Notes: a model not told the origin generated them from the letters alone. A stretch of 64,000 bases of DNA from Myxococcales bacterium (GCA_012798435.1 JAAZNF010000009.1:1-64000); one strand, 5' to 3'; positions 9,197-18,428 are shown, numbered from the stretch's first letter. Translations and numbers: made by a program.

Positions 9197-10426
9197 GTGA
9201 ACACGCTCTTGTTCTCTTTTATGGTCATCGTGGCCGCCCCGCCCGTGGCCTGGCTGGACCTCAGCCCGGAGGACCCGGCCTGGGTGGATCAAGATCGCAC
9301 AGCGCGCGAGGAGTTCGAAAAACAGCTTCGCCTCGCCACCGCCGGGGGGCTGCTCGACTCCAGACAGGCGGGGGATTACTTCCGCGAAGCGCCACCGCCG
9401 GGCGTCGATTCGCTGCTGACCAGCGCGCGCGAGGACCTTCAAAGGGGGCGAGAGTTTCAGGAGCAGCTCAAGCCCGATCGCGCCATCCAGCATTTGCAGG
9501 CGGCGCTCAAGACCCTGCGCGGGATGGGCGCGGCGCTTTCGGATCTGACATTGTTGGAGGAGGCTCACTTTCTCCTGGGGACGACCTACCAGTCGCTGGG
9601 AAAGAACGCCTCCGCCGACGAGCAATACCGCATGGTCCTCCTGCTCCGGCCCGATCGGGTGCTGGATGAAGCCGAGGTGAACCCGCTGGTCGTGGAGCGG
9701 TTCGAGCTCGTGCGCCAGAACCTCTCGGCCGCGCTGCCGGGTTCCATTTCCGTGATCTCGCAACCGCCCAGTGGGCGAGTGACCCTCGACGGCCGGCCCG
9801 TGGGCCGGACGCCGCTGACCCTGTCGGGTGTGCTCCCCGGCGAGCACTACCTTTCTCTCGAGCTGGACGGGTACCGCTCCTGGTTCGGGCTGGTCCAGGT
9901 AGCCTCCGGCGGCCTGGAGAAGAAGGAGATCTACCCCGAGGAGGGCGCGCGGATCGAGCGCGTGCGCCTTCGCAACCGCCTGCGCGACGCGGGCGCGATA
10001 AACGCTCCCCTCGCGGACGCCCAGGCGCTGTGCCAGGGGTTGGGTGTCGACTGGCTGGTGCTGACGCGTCTTACTCGCCGGGAGGGTCAGACGTACATCG
10101 AGGCGGGGATTTATTCCCGCACCCAGGAGGAAGTCGGCCGGTTGGGGCCTTATCCGGCGACTCGCAAGGCGCTCTCGGAGGCCACCCAGAATATCGCCGC
10201 CTGGATGCGCGGTGAGCGGCCGCAGCAGATCGTGATCAAACCGCCGGAGCTCCCGTTGGATCGGCCGCCACCGGTGCCGCCTCCTTCTCCTCCCGCGGGC
10301 ACACCCTGGTACCGCACGTGGTGGTTCTGGACCGCCGTGGGCGGCGTCGCGCTGAGCGCCGCGGCCGTGACCACCGGACTTTTGCTTTCACGCGACCAGG
10401 GAGTGCGGGTCGAAGTGCTGCGTTGA
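9197..10426 (+). CDS. TPR and PEGA domain protein with C-terminal membrane anchor, 409 aa
   Basis: The start is GTG, with GGGAG overlapping the upstream stop region, three bases after that gene. A short N-terminal hydrophobic segment acts as signal. Residues about 75-175 are helical and TPR-like (AIQHLQAALKTL, HFLLGTTYQSLGKNASADEQYR). Residues about 180-250 form a PEGA domain (SISVISQPPSGRVTLDGRPVG, then TPLTLSGVLPGEHYLSLELDGY). A Pro-rich linker at about 345-372 leads to a membrane helix at about 378-398. PEGA domains occur in surface and kinase proteins of delta-proteobacteria. It probably helps assemble or sense the surface proteins encoded by the same operon. Confidence 0.8.
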   Translation: MNTLLFSFMVIVAAPPVAWLDLSPEDPAWVDQDRTAREEFEKQLRLATAGGLLDSRQAGDYFREAPPPGVDSLLTSAREDLQRGREFQEQLKPDRAIQHLQAALKTLRGMGAALSDLTLLEEAHFLLGTTYQSLGKNASADEQYRMVLLLRPDRVLDEAEVNPLVVERFELVRQNLSAALPGSISVISQPPSGRVTLDGRPVGRTPLTLSGVLPGEHYLSLELDGYRSWFGLVQVASGGLEKKEIYPEEGARIERVRLRNRLRDAGAINAPLADAQALCQGLGVDWLVLTRLTRREGQTYIEAGIYSRTQEEVGRLGPYPATRKALSEATQNIAAWMRGERPQQIVIKPPELPLDRPPPVPPPSPPAGTPWYRTWWFWTAVGGVALSAAAVTTGLLLSRDQGVRVEVLR

Positions 10427-10439
10427 GTCGAGGTGTCCC

Positions 10440-12137
10440 ATGACAGGTCGAGAGAATTTTGTCTCCAAGACATGGACCGATGCCGGCGCGGTCGGGAGGC
10501 CTCTTGTGTTTTTCTTGCCGCGACTCGTGCTCGTTGGCGCGTTGCTGGCCGGCTGCCGTTTCAATCCCTCCCTGGAATACCCGCCCTGTGAGAATCCATC
10601 CGACTGCCCCGCGCCTTGCGTGTGTGCCAATGGACATTGTCTCCCTCCTGCCGGGGCCGGCCCCGAGGCCTGCACCACGACACCGACGAGTTGTCAGGTG
10701 GATTCTGATTGCATGACCTTCTGTGCCTGCAAGGACGGGAGCTGCCAGCCGCGGGAGGACAATGCTTTTTCCTCCGCCGAGTGCGATCCGCGCCGGATCG
10801 CGCCGGGGGATCCGCTGGGCACGCTCGGTTTGCTGGGGATCGACTGGGGCTCCATGCCCGACCGGAACCTGGTGGTGAATTCCAACGCCGATGATGCCTC
10901 GCCGTCCACGGGCGAACTCACTCTCCGCGCCGCGTTGGCGAAAGCCGCAGACCTTTCCGGCAAATCCGATCAGCCGGTGCGGATCACTTTCGATCCGGAG
11001 ATTTTTCGGCCGGAAAATCAGGAGTTTATCCACCTGGGGACGCCACTCGCCTTGGCGGGCCGCAACATCTTCCTCGACGGCCGGGGCTCCAACGTCTGGT
11101 TGAAGCCCGACACGCTGCAAAACGACACTCCGTTTCGAGTCTCTTGCCGGACATGTCTCGTGGCCCACCTGACGTTGTACAGCATGCCGGGTTTCGGGAT
11201 GGAGGTGATTGGCGCGGAGGACCTCTATCTCATGGGAATCGAGATCTTGAACTGCGGTGAAGGCCTCGGCCGTAGCACCGGCGGGCTCCTCGTCGCGGGC
11301 GGCAGCCGCCGGATCACCATCGGCGACGGCCAGGGACAACCCCTGATCGGCGAACCGCAAGGGTGCAATTTTCAAAACAACACGGGTCCGGGGCTGGTGA
11401 TTGGCGACATGGATTCTCCGCCGGAGGACGTGATGGTGTTCGGGATGGATTCGAGCGCGAACATCGATTTTCAAACGACAGGCGTCGGCGCCGGCGTCGC
11501 GGTTCGCGGCAAAACGAAGAACGTATCCATCGGCGTCCCGCCCGGTCTCGACAAGAAGATCCGGGCCATCAACAAGTTCTATGACAACGGCCAGTTCGGG
11601 ATAAGCCTTGCCGGGGAGTTCGACAGGGTCATCGTGCGGGGAAACCTCATCGTCGGCCAGCCATATTCCGTGGCGCTGAAAAACGTGACGGGCGAGGTGA
11701 AGTTCGTCCACAACACGCTCATCGATCCGCAGGAAGCCATACTGTTCTGCGCGGCCATCCCCAACAGGGGTCAGGCGTTGTTCTGGGCGGTGAACAACAT
11801 CTTCTACGCGGAGAATCCAAGCCGTAATTTCTGGGATTTGACGGGGGGCGAGGTTTGCAACGGGCTTAATGTCTATGTCGACTACCCATTCCTCTTCAAC
11901 GTCGAGTGCAACACCGCCGGGATGGGCGGGTTGTGTGACTGGATGAACAGCGCGACGAAGTACGTAAATGATCCTGCCTTCAATGACCTCATATGGCCGT
12001 TTCCGACGGATCCCGAAGCGGCGAACGGCGCCGATCCCAACCTTGCGCTCGAAGGAATCCTGTTTGATACGAACGGCCCCGCGCCGAATCGCTTCAATGG
12101 CAACGGTCCCGCCTTTGGCGCCATCGAAGAGCCATAG
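10440..12137 (+). CDS. Lipoprotein with Cys-rich head and right-handed beta-helix, 565 aa
   Basis: Last gene of the surface operon. A hydrophobic stretch ends in the lipobox LLAGC (Cys39), so it should be a lipoprotein. Residues about 45-110 are Cys-rich (CPAPCVCANGHC-like units). LVVNSNADDASPSTGELTLR resembles the CSLREA-type lead-in to bacterial beta-helix proteins. The rest has the repeated short strands and Asn/Gly turns of a parallel beta-helix (VRGNLIVGQP, VKFVHNTLIDP, WAVNNIFYAE), as in pectate-lyase-like or polymorphic outer-membrane proteins. No catalytic lyase residues can be assigned. The ATG has GAGGTG six bases upstream and lies 13 bases after the previous stop. The function is likely adhesive or structural. 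Confidence 0.78.
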   Translation: MTGRENFVSKTWTDAGAVGRPLVFFLPRLVLVGALLAGCRFNPSLEYPPCENPSDCPAPCVCANGHCLPPAGAGPEACTTTPTSCQVDSDCMTFCACKDGSCQPREDNAFSSAECDPRRIAPGDPLGTLGLLGIDWGSMPDRNLVVNSNADDASPSTGELTLRAALAKAADLSGKSDQPVRITFDPEIFRPENQEFIHLGTPLALAGRNIFLDGRGSNVWLKPDTLQNDTPFRVSCRTCLVAHLTLYSMPGFGMEVIGAEDLYLMGIEILNCGEGLGRSTGGLLVAGGSRRITIGDGQGQPLIGEPQGCNFQNNTGPGLVIGDMDSPPEDVMVFGMDSSANIDFQTTGVGAGVAVRGKTKNVSIGVPPGLDKKIRAINKFYDNGQFGISLAGEFDRVIVRGNLIVGQPYSVALKNVTGEVKFVHNTLIDPQEAILFCAAIPNRGQALFWAVNNIFYAENPSRNFWDLTGGEVCNGLNVYVDYPFLFNVECNTAGMGGLCDWMNSATKYVNDPAFNDLIWPFPTDPEAANGADPNLALEGILFDTNGPAPNRFNGNGPAFGAIEEP

Positions 12138-12176
12138 TCCGGCGTTTCTCTCTCTGTGCAATTACCCCCAAACTTC

Positions 12177-12198
12177 CTTGGGCCTGTCCCCAAGTTTT
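12177..12198 (+). terminator. Terminator-like hairpin made from a degenerate repeat copy
   Basis: CTTGGG (12177-12182) pairs with CCCAAG (12189-12194) around a six-base loop and is followed by TTTT. The hairpin contains the repeat core with one change. It lies 40 bases after the stop of the plus-strand operon. Confidence 0.5.
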
Positions 12199-12254
12199 CC
12201 TTGGGTTTTATCTGGTTTTTTCAAATAGTTATTTTGACGGTGTGCAAGGCAAAG

Positions 12255-12274
12255 CGGGGCCTGTCCCCGTTTTT
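12255..12274 (+). terminator. Terminator-like repeat copy with T-tract
   Basis: CGGGG and CCCCG flank a five-base loop (exact core at 12256-12268, minus orientation) and TTTTT follows on the plus strand. It sits between the ends of the plus-strand operon and the minus-strand kinase. Confidence 0.45.
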
Positions 12275-12337
12275 ATTGTAAATATTTCAAATGATTACCA
12301 AAAAGATGGTGGCCGGGACAAGGCGTGAGGATCGAGT

Positions 12338-14086
12338 TCAGTCCTTGAGCCGCACCACAAGGTCCACGGTTTCGTTCTTTTTTACCGTGACCTTCTCGGT
12401 CTTTGCGAGTTTCAGGCGCGGGTTCTCGAGCCGGACGGTGTAGGTCCCCGCCTTGAGGCGCAGGTTGTAGATGGGCGTGGGCTTGTCCAGTTTCTGCCCG
12501 TCGATATACACCCAGGCCCATACCGGGACCGCGTTGATGTTGATGGTGCCCATCGCCGGCCGGACGGGTTCCGGCGGCTTGGGCGGCTCGGGTGGCGGCA
12601 GCGGGGTGAGCTGGGCGTCGATCACCAGTGTCTCTGCTGGGCCAAACTCGACGCTCTTCACCCAGGGTTTGTGCCCGGCGAGTTCCAAAGAAACGTTGTG
12701 CGTCTTGGCGCGGTCGAGATCTCCGAGTGTGGCTGGTGTCACACGGCCGGTCGGGGCCCCGTCCAGCGAGATCGTTGCTCCCGGTGGTGTAGATCCTATT
12801 GTCAAGGTGCCACCGACAGGTGCGGGTGGAGGCGGAGGGGGGGGCGGCCCGGCGTCGGCCGGAGGTGGCGCGGGGATGGGTGGCGGTGAGCCGCCCTGGC
12901 GCGCGAAGAAAAACACCAGGATCACCGCCACCCCACCGAGGAAGAACAGCATGCCGGCGATCCAGGCGGCCAGCTGGACCGGGCTGCGGCGCGGTATCGG
13001 AGCCAGGCTGGCCCCCGGGGGGAGACCCGGCGAGGTGGGCGGCCCGCTGGAGAGGACGCTCGACGCGGGGGGCAAGCTGGTGGCGGGGGGCGGCACCGGG
13101 AGCGACAGGGACGCCCGTTGTCGATCGCGCTCCTCTTCCTCCTGGATGGCCTGGGCGAACGTCTCCCCCATGAAGGCCGACAGCACCTTCGCGTCCACGC
13201 GTTGCCCGAGCGCGTACAGGCAGTCGAGCAGCGCATCGCGCATGGCGCCGGCGGTCTGGAAGCGCTTCTCGCGGTCCAGCGACAGGGCCTTGAGGATGAC
13301 GGCCTCCACCGAGGCGGGGATCTCCTTGTTGACCTGAGAGGGAAGGGGATTGACGCGGGCGGCGCGCACCCGTTCCAGGGTGTCCAGGTCGGTCTCGCCC
13401 TTGAACAGGCGTGCCCCCACAAGCGACTCGTACAGCAGGATGCCGGCGGCGAAGACGTCCGAGCGATGGTCGATACGTTCGCCGCGCACCTGCTCCGGCG
13501 ACATGTAGCCGTACTTGCCCTTCATGGTGCCGGTGGCCGTCTTCTCGTCCTTCACGGCCGCCGCCTTGGCGATACCGAAGTCGGCCACCTTGACCTCGCC
13601 CTCCCAGGAGATCAGGATGTTGCTGGGGCTCACGTCGCGGTGTATGAGCCCCAGTGGGCGCCCCTCCACCTTGACCCGGTGGGCGTAGTCCAGGCCACGC
13701 AGCACCTCGGAGAGGACATACAGGGCGATGGGCACGGGGATGCGTAATTTTTGGGCGCGCAGCTGGTTGATCACCTGGAGCAGGTCCCGGCCCCGCACCA
13801 GCTCCATGGCGATGAAGTAGTGCTCGCCGATGCGCCCCAGGTCGAAGACCTGCACGATGTTGGCGTGGTGCAGGCTCACCGCGATCTTGGCCTCGTCCAC
13901 GAACATGCGCACGAAGGTCTCGTCGGAGCTCAGCGTCGGCAGGATGCGCTTGATGCACACTTCCTTGGTGAACCCCTCGACGCCGAAGGCGGTGGCGCGA
14001 AAGATCTCGGCCATGCCGCCGGCGCCGATACGCTCGGTGAGCACGTACTTGCCGAAGACCTGCGGTGTAAACCAGCTCTCGGACAT
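12338..14086 (-). CDS. Transmembrane Ser/Thr protein kinase with PEGA-like extracellular tail, 582 aa
   Basis: A eukaryotic-like kinase of the PknB type. The kinase domain covers about 12-290: glycine loop IGAGGMAEIF, catalytic Lys46 (CIKR), HRDVSPSN with Asp151 and Asn156, DFG at 169-171, and SPEQ in place of APE. Pro-rich linkers flank one membrane helix at about 371-395. Outside there are two PEGA-like units, one starting TLTIGSTPPGATISLDG and one with VWAWVYIDGQKL, ending in a Lys-rich strand region. The start is the ATG at 14086; the frame stays open upstream only as a shadow of glpK. It follows glpK on the same strand. Its tail resembles that of the kinase at 51913. Substrates are unknown. 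Confidence 0.9.
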   Translation of the reverse strand: MSESWFTPQVFGKYVLTERIGAGGMAEIFRATAFGVEGFTKEVCIKRILPTLSSDETFVRMFVDEAKIAVSLHHANIVQVFDLGRIGEHYFIAMELVRGRDLLQVINQLRAQKLRIPVPIALYVLSEVLRGLDYAHRVKVEGRPLGLIHRDVSPSNILISWEGEVKVADFGIAKAAAVKDEKTATGTMKGKYGYMSPEQVRGERIDHRSDVFAAGILLYESLVGARLFKGETDLDTLERVRAARVNPLPSQVNKEIPASVEAVILKALSLDREKRFQTAGAMRDALLDCLYALGQRVDAKVLSAFMGETFAQAIQEEEERDRQRASLSLPVPPPATSLPPASSVLSSGPPTSPGLPPGASLAPIPRRSPVQLAAWIAGMLFFLGGVAVILVFFFARQGGSPPPIPAPPPADAGPPPPPPPPAPVGGTLTIGSTPPGATISLDGAPTGRVTPATLGDLDRAKTHNVSLELAGHKPWVKSVEFGPAETLVIDAQLTPLPPPEPPKPPEPVRPAMGTININAVPVWAWVYIDGQKLDKPTPIYNLRLKAGTYTVRLENPRLKLAKTEKVTVKKNETVDLVVRLKD

Positions 14087-14217
14087 TGCAGCCCTAGCGC
14101 ATCCAGACGCCGCAACCAGAACGCCCGTCCGCCCGCGCTGGCTCGCGTGGCCCCGTGGTCGGTCGCGCTGACAAGTGTTTACGCAAACGAAGCATGTTTT
14201 TCGGAAGATGCAACAAA

Positions 14218-15696
14218 CTACGCCTTGCCCAGCGCCGTCTCCCAGCGGGAGAGATGCGCGGCCACCTGTTCTTCGGGCATCTGCGGGGAGAAGACACGCT
14301 CCCGCTCCCACAGGTCGCGAATGGCGTCGAGGTCGCGGAAAACCCCCGCGGCCAGCCCGGCCAGGAGCGCCGCGCCCAGGGCGGTGGTCGCCGTGACCTT
14401 CGGACGGTGGATAGGAATGCGCAGGATGTCGGATTGGAACTGCAGTAAAAGGTCGTTCTCCGCCGCGCCGCCGTCCACCCGCAAGAACTGCAGCGGGACG
14501 CCGGCGTCGCCCGCCATGGCCTGCACCACGTCGTGCACCTGGAAGGCGATCCCTTCCAGTGTGGCGCGCGCCAGGTGCGCGGCCGTGGTGCCGCGGGTGA
14601 TACCGGCGATGACTCCCCGCGCCGAGGGATTCCAGTGCGGGGCGCCGAGACCGGTCAGCGCCGGCACGAAGACCACCCCATCGCTGGAATCCACCTTCGC
14701 GGCCAGCGGCCCCACCTCGGCGGACGAGCGGATGATCCCCAGCCCGTCGCGCAGCCACTGCACGGCCGCCCCGGCGATGAACACGCTGCCCTCGAGCGCG
14801 TAGGCGACCCGATCGTGAAGCCGCCAGGCCACGGTGGTGAGCAGGCCGTGCCGCGAGCGGACCAGCCGCTCCCCGGTGTTGTTGAGAACGAAAGCGCCGG
14901 TGCCGTAGGTGCACTTCACCTGGCCCGGGTCGAAGCAGGCCTGTCCGAAGAGCGCCGCCTGCTGGTCGCCGGCGATGCCGCACACCGGGATGCCGTCGGG
15001 CAGATGCGGCGCGCCGCGAGTGGTGCCGAAGTCGCCCGAGGAAGGCACGACCCGCGGCAGGATGGCCGCCGGAACGCCGAAGAGCGCGAGGAGTTCGTTG
15101 TCCCAGTCCAGCGTCTCGAGGTTGAAAAGCAGCGTGCGCGAGGCGTTGGAGACGTCCGTCAGGTGGCGCTCGCCGCCGGTGAGGCGGTGCACCAGGAAGG
15201 TGTCCATGGTGCCGAAGGCGATCTCCCCCCGCTCGGCGCGCGCGCGCAGCCCGGGGATCTCGGAGAGCATCCAGGCGATCTTGGTGGCCGAGAAGTAGGG
15301 ATCCAGCACCAGGCCGGTGCGCTGGCGGACGAGGTCCTCTCGGCCCTGCTCCTTGAGCCGCCGGCACTGCTCGGCGGTGCGGCGGCACTGCCACACGATG
15401 GCATGGTGCACCGGCCGGCCCGTGGCCCGCTCCCACAGGCCGGTGGTCTCGCGCTGGTTGGTGATGCCGATGGCGCGGATGCGCTGTGGCGCAACCCCGG
15501 AGGCCTTCAGCGCGGCCTGGATACTGCGCGCGACGGAATCCCAGATGTCCTCGAGATCGTGCTCCACCCATCCGGGTTGCGGGAAGATCTGGCGGAACTC
15601 GGTCTTCTCCAGGCCGAGGAGGCGGGCTCGCTCGTCGAAGACGCAGACGGTGGTGCCGGTGGTTCCCTGGTCGATGGCGAGAAGATATTGGGACAT
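14218..15696 (-). CDS. glpK: Glycerol kinase, 492 aa
   Basis: Phosphorylates glycerol with ATP to sn-glycerol 3-phosphate, for catabolism or lipid synthesis. The N-terminus has the FGGY phosphate loop ([12 protein letters not shown]), then [15 protein letters not shown] and WQCRRT, which form the substrate region. The C-terminal lobe has [19 protein letters not shown] and the signature [13 protein letters not shown]. Length is typical (about 495-500). No glpF, glpD or glp regulator is in the window. It lies 16 bases after a response-regulator gene and 131 bases before a Ser/Thr kinase gene, all on one strand, so the metabolic gene may be embedded in a signalling unit. Confidence 0.95.
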   Translation of the reverse strand: MSQYLLAIDQGTTGTTVCVFDERARLLGLEKTEFRQIFPQPGWVEHDLEDIWDSVARSIQAALKASGVAPQRIRAIGITNQRETTGLWERATGRPVHHAIVWQCRRTAEQCRRLKEQGREDLVRQRTGLVLDPYFSATKIAWMLSEIPGLRARAERGEIAFGTMDTFLVHRLTGGERHLTDVSNASRTLLFNLETLDWDNELLALFGVPAAILPRVVPSSGDFGTTRGAPHLPDGIPVCGIAGDQQAALFGQACFDPGQVKCTYGTGAFVLNNTGERLVRSRHGLLTTVAWRLHDRVAYALEGSVFIAGAAVQWLRDGLGIIRSSAEVGPLAAKVDSSDGVVFVPALTGLGAPHWNPSARGVIAGITRGTTAAHLARATLEGIAFQVHDVVQAMAGDAGVPLQFLRVDGGAAENDLLLQFQSDILRIPIHRPKVTATTALGAALLAGLAAGVFRDLDAIRDLWERERVFSPQMPEEQVAAHLSRWETALGKA

Positions 15697-15712
15697 ACGG
15701 CGTTCCCTAGGA

Positions 15713-16360
15713 TTAGGGTTTGGGCTCGAGCAGCGACGCCAGGCGGCGCCGCTCTTCCTCCAGCATGTCGAGCAGCCGAGCCCACTGCACCGCGGTGGGG
15801 ACCTGGGCGCGCTTGCCTTGCAACGCCCCCAGCAGCGCCACGGTGTGCTCGACCTGACGGGACAGCGCCTCGGTCGCGCCGCTGGCCGGCTTGGGCGCGC
15901 CCGCGGGAGGTTGCGCCGGGAGCGTGCTCAGCCGCGAGCGCAGCAAGGAGGTTTCCTGGCGCAGCGAGGTGACCTCGAGGGCGGCCCGGATGCGTTCCAT
16001 CACCATGCCCATGTCGGAGAAAGGCTTGGTGAGATACGAAAACGCCCCCACCTCCATGGCCTTGATGGCCGAGTCCAGCGAGGCGTAGCCGGTGATCATG
16101 ATGAACTCGATCTCCGGGTGGCGCTTCTTCTGAGCGGAGATGAGGTCCACGCCCGACATGTCGGGCAGGTTCTTGTCCACCAACACCAGCGGCGGGTGGC
16201 GATCCTCCAGGATGGCGATGCCGCCCTGGGCGCAGTCGGCGAGCAGCGGGTGGTAGCCTTCCTCGGAGAGCAGCGAATCGAAGAGCAGCCGCACCACCTC
16301 CTCGTCGTCGATGACCAGGATCTGCTGGCGGTTGTTCTTGCTCGGAGTCGCCGGGTTCAT
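15713..16360 (-). CDS. Single-domain-type response regulator with coiled C-terminus, 215 aa
   Basis: The N-terminal receiver domain (about 13-130) has the acidic pair in ILVIDDEE, the phospho-acceptor Asp in [13 protein letters not shown], Thr/Ser in MITGYAS and the Lys in LTKPF. After it comes a helical stretch with hydrophobic heptads (about 130-150), a Pro/Ala-rich linker and a second helical segment ([17 protein letters not shown]). There is no DNA-binding or enzymatic output domain, so it probably works through protein contacts. ATG at 16360 is preceded by AAAGG and, further up, GGAGGA. It precedes glpK by 16 bases. The partner histidine kinase is not nearby. Confidence 0.85.
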   Translation of the reverse strand: MNPATPSKNNRQQILVIDDEEVVRLLFDSLLSEEGYHPLLADCAQGGIAILEDRHPPLVLVDKNLPDMSGVDLISAQKKRHPEIEFIMITGYASLDSAIKAMEVGAFSYLTKPFSDMGMVMERIRAALEVTSLRQETSLLRSRLSTLPAQPPAGAPKPASGATEALSRQVEHTVALLGALQGKRAQVPTAVQWARLLDMLEEERRRLASLLEPKP

Positions 16361-16862
16361 GCGGACCGCGCCTTTCTTCCTCCATCGAGCAGCGGGATGG
16401 CAAGGAGATAAGAACACAAGGCCACCGGCGGATCAAGATCCCCGCCGAGCCGAGAGAGACATCATCGACCAGATTCGGGGAGTCAACGCGCTGTTGCACA
16501 TGAGCGCGCTCGAAGACGGGTCGCATGTCGTGGCCGCTCGAGATGGCCGCAAGGAACACTTGGCGAGTCTTGTCCAGAAGATGGAGTACAGTCGGGAAAT
16601 ACAATGTACGAATTAACTATACATGCGGGTTTTGAGTGGATATATAAGGCCATGGCCTGGACCGGGATACGATTCCGGCAAGGCTGGTGTATCACGGCGC
16701 CGGACAAAACCCTCGCTTTGGACATGGCAGTAACGAACCCCATGTGCTTCGCAACTCCCTGTAACAACAAGATATTTTCATCAGTGATCGAGCGTGGGTG
16801 TCCGTGGCATGGTTCGTGCTCATCACCTGAGCGGGAACTCGAATCTTGAAAGGAGCCGAGTC
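16361..16862. other. Divergent intergenic region of 502 bases
   Basis: This gap separates the minus-strand response regulator from the plus-strand receiver/hdr operon. It holds one AT-richer patch around 16597-16650 and a candidate sigma-54 promoter at 16805-16820. Short open frames in it (such as 16604-16849) lack ribosome sites and recognisable content. I see no RNA gene or repeat-family copy. Confidence 0.6.
16805..16820 (+). promoter_or_regulatory. Candidate sigma-54 (-24/-12) promoter upstream of the hdr operon
   Basis: TGGCATGGTTCGTGCT keeps the invariant GG (16806-16807) and GC (16818-16819) with the required 10-base spacing. It differs from TGGCAC-N5-TTGCW at two positions. It would start transcription near 16831, about 30 bases before the ATG at 16863. 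Two sigma-54 activators are encoded in this window. Confidence 0.4.
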
Positions 16863-18428
16863 ATGAGCGAGCAAAACCGGATTTTGGTGGTGGACGACGA
16901 AAAGATCGTTTGCGACTCTTGCAGCCGGATCTTCGAGCCGCAGGGGTTCAAGGTCGAGACCGTCACCGAGGCGGAGAAGGGGCTCCACATCGCCCAGAGC
17001 CAGGACTTCGCGGCCATCCTGCTGGACATCAAGATGCCCGGCATGGACGGCCTGGAGTTTCTGGAGAAGCTACGGGCCAAGAAGCCGAAGCAGCCGGTCA
17101 TCGTCATCACCGGCTATGCCAGCGTGGACAGCGCCGCGGCCGCCATGCGGCTCGGCGCCACGGACTACATCCCCAAGCCCTTCACCCCGGACGAGATCCT
17201 GCGGGCGGTGCGGAGGCTCTCGCACGCCACCGTGACCACCACCGCGCAAGCGGCGGCCCCTCGCGCCGCCTCGGGGTTCACCGCGGTCTCGGAGGAGGCG
17301 CGTTTTCTCGGCGAGAGCTGGATGCAGCCAGGCCAGGACGGCAGCGTCCGCGCCGGTGTCTTCCTGTCGCGGCAGGAAGCGGCGGCGGTGCGGGCGGTGG
17401 TTCTGCCCAGGCCTGGCCAGGTCGTCTATCGAGGCCTGCCGATGGCGCGCCTGGAGACGGCGGAGGGCGTGCGCCCCGTTCCTGCGCCGGTGAGCGGAGA
17501 GATCCTGGAATCCCACGCCGTGAGCGCGGGCAAGGATCTGGCCGACCCGCTGCGCGGCGGCTGGCTCGTCCGGCTGCGCCCGGCCCAGCTCGCCCAAGAC
17601 AACGAACGGCTCGCGGCCCGGAAGGTGGTGCTGGTATCTTCCGACGAGGCCCGCGCCCGCGAGCAGAAGAACAACCTCAACTACCTCGGCTGCGCGGTCG
17701 CGCTGGCTCGCAATGCCGAGGAGGCGCTGCGGCTGCTCGGCGAGGATCGCAAGGCGCTGCTGGTCATCGACGCGCCGTCGCTCGGCGCCGCCGGGCCGGA
17801 GCTGGTGCGCCGCGCCAACGCGCTCGCGCCCGAGGCCCGGGTGGTCGTCGCCGCCAGCGAGAAGAACGAGTTCGCCGCCGAGTACCGCACCGGCCGGGTG
17901 ATGTTCTACGGAGTGCAGCCCTTCGCCGACAACGAGATCCAGGACATCCTGGCCTCGGCCTTCACCGCGCCGCGCGAGGCCGTCACCGCGCGGCCGCCGG
18001 CCGTCGGCACGCCGCGCTTCGTGCGCCGGATCCGCATCACCAACCGCAAGGGGCAGAAGGTGGCGCTGCTCGCCTCCGGGGGCGTGCTGGAGGAGAGCCA
18101 GGGCGTGGGCCAGCGCCTCATCCAGGGAATCCTGGAGCGCAACTTCCCGGTACGGGTCACCCTGGGCAAGGAGGGCCTCACCCCGATGGAGGTGCGCGCC
18201 GACGCCGAGGACAACGACCGTCTGATCGTGCTCCTCTCCGAGCCGGGCGACCGGCTGCCGGGCAGCCTGGAGAAGAACGTTCCCAGCGAGCTGGTGGACG
18301 CGGCCGGCGAGGCCAAGTCCCGCGTGCTCTCGCTGCGGGTCCAGCCGGAGAGCGCGAGCGGCCTGCGCTTCGATCCGCGTACCGATCGCGCGCTGGCCGA
18401 GCTGATTCTGGACGAGATGACCGCCTGA
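16863..18428 (+). CDS. Receiver / GcvH-like / pseudo-receiver fusion protein, 521 aa
   Basis: An unusual fusion that leads the hdr operon. Residues 1-120 are a complete receiver domain (Asp11/Asp12, phospho-Asp55 in LLDIKMPGMDG, Lys105 in IPKPF). Residues about 148-242 follow the glycine-cleavage H protein pattern (ESWMQPGQDGSVRAG, AVVLPRPGQVVYRG, PAPVSGEI, GGWLVRLRP), but the lipoyl-lysine position is Glu201, so it should not be lipoylated. About 254-365 looks like a second, degenerate receiver (KVVLVSSDEAR, LLVIDAP). The last 130 residues are unassigned. ATG at 16863 has AGGAG seven bases upstream. It lies 19 bases before hdrC. A role in controlling or docking to the Hdr complex is inferred. 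Confidence 0.85.
   Translation: MSEQNRILVVDDEKIVCDSCSRIFEPQGFKVETVTEAEKGLHIAQSQDFAAILLDIKMPGMDGLEFLEKLRAKKPKQPVIVITGYASVDSAAAAMRLGATDYIPKPFTPDEILRAVRRLSHATVTTTAQAAAPRAASGFTAVSEEARFLGESWMQPGQDGSVRAGVFLSRQEAAAVRAVVLPRPGQVVYRGLPMARLETAEGVRPVPAPVSGEILESHAVSAGKDLADPLRGGWLVRLRPAQLAQDNERLAARKVVLVSSDEARAREQKNNLNYLGCAVALARNAEEALRLLGEDRKALLVIDAPSLGAAGPELVRRANALAPEARVVVAASEKNEFAAEYRTGRVMFYGVQPFADNEIQDILASAFTAPREAVTARPPAVGTPRFVRRIRITNRKGQKVALLASGGVLEESQGVGQRLIQGILERNFPVRVTLGKEGLTPMEVRADAEDNDRLIVLLSEPGDRLPGSLEKNVPSELVDAAGEAKSRVLSLRVQPESASGLRFDPRTDRALAELILDEMTA

Noticed and set aside
10236-12161. 641-codon minus-strand frame opposite the beta-helix lipoprotein
   Set aside because: No recognisable domain; the plus strand has a lipobox, a Cys-rich head and beta-helix repeats.
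14199-14222. Similarity between the sequence after glpK and the sequence at 61068-61100 (GCATCTTCCG)
   Set aside because: Only about ten bases agree in a row; too short to call a repeat.
12338-15571. Continuous 1077-codon minus-strand frame covering the kinase and most of glpK
   Set aside because: Only the part from 14086 has kinase homology and its own start; the N-terminal 495 codons are an Arg/Gly/Pro-rich shadow of glpK.
16604-16849. Possible 81-residue protein in the divergent gap before the hdr operon
   Set aside because: No ribosome site, no hydrophobic or domain pattern, and it overlaps the candidate sigma-54 promoter.
16863-18428. Functional lipoylated H protein of the glycine cleavage system
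   Set aside because: The lipoyl lysine is replaced by Glu201 and no gcvT or gcvP gene is nearby.
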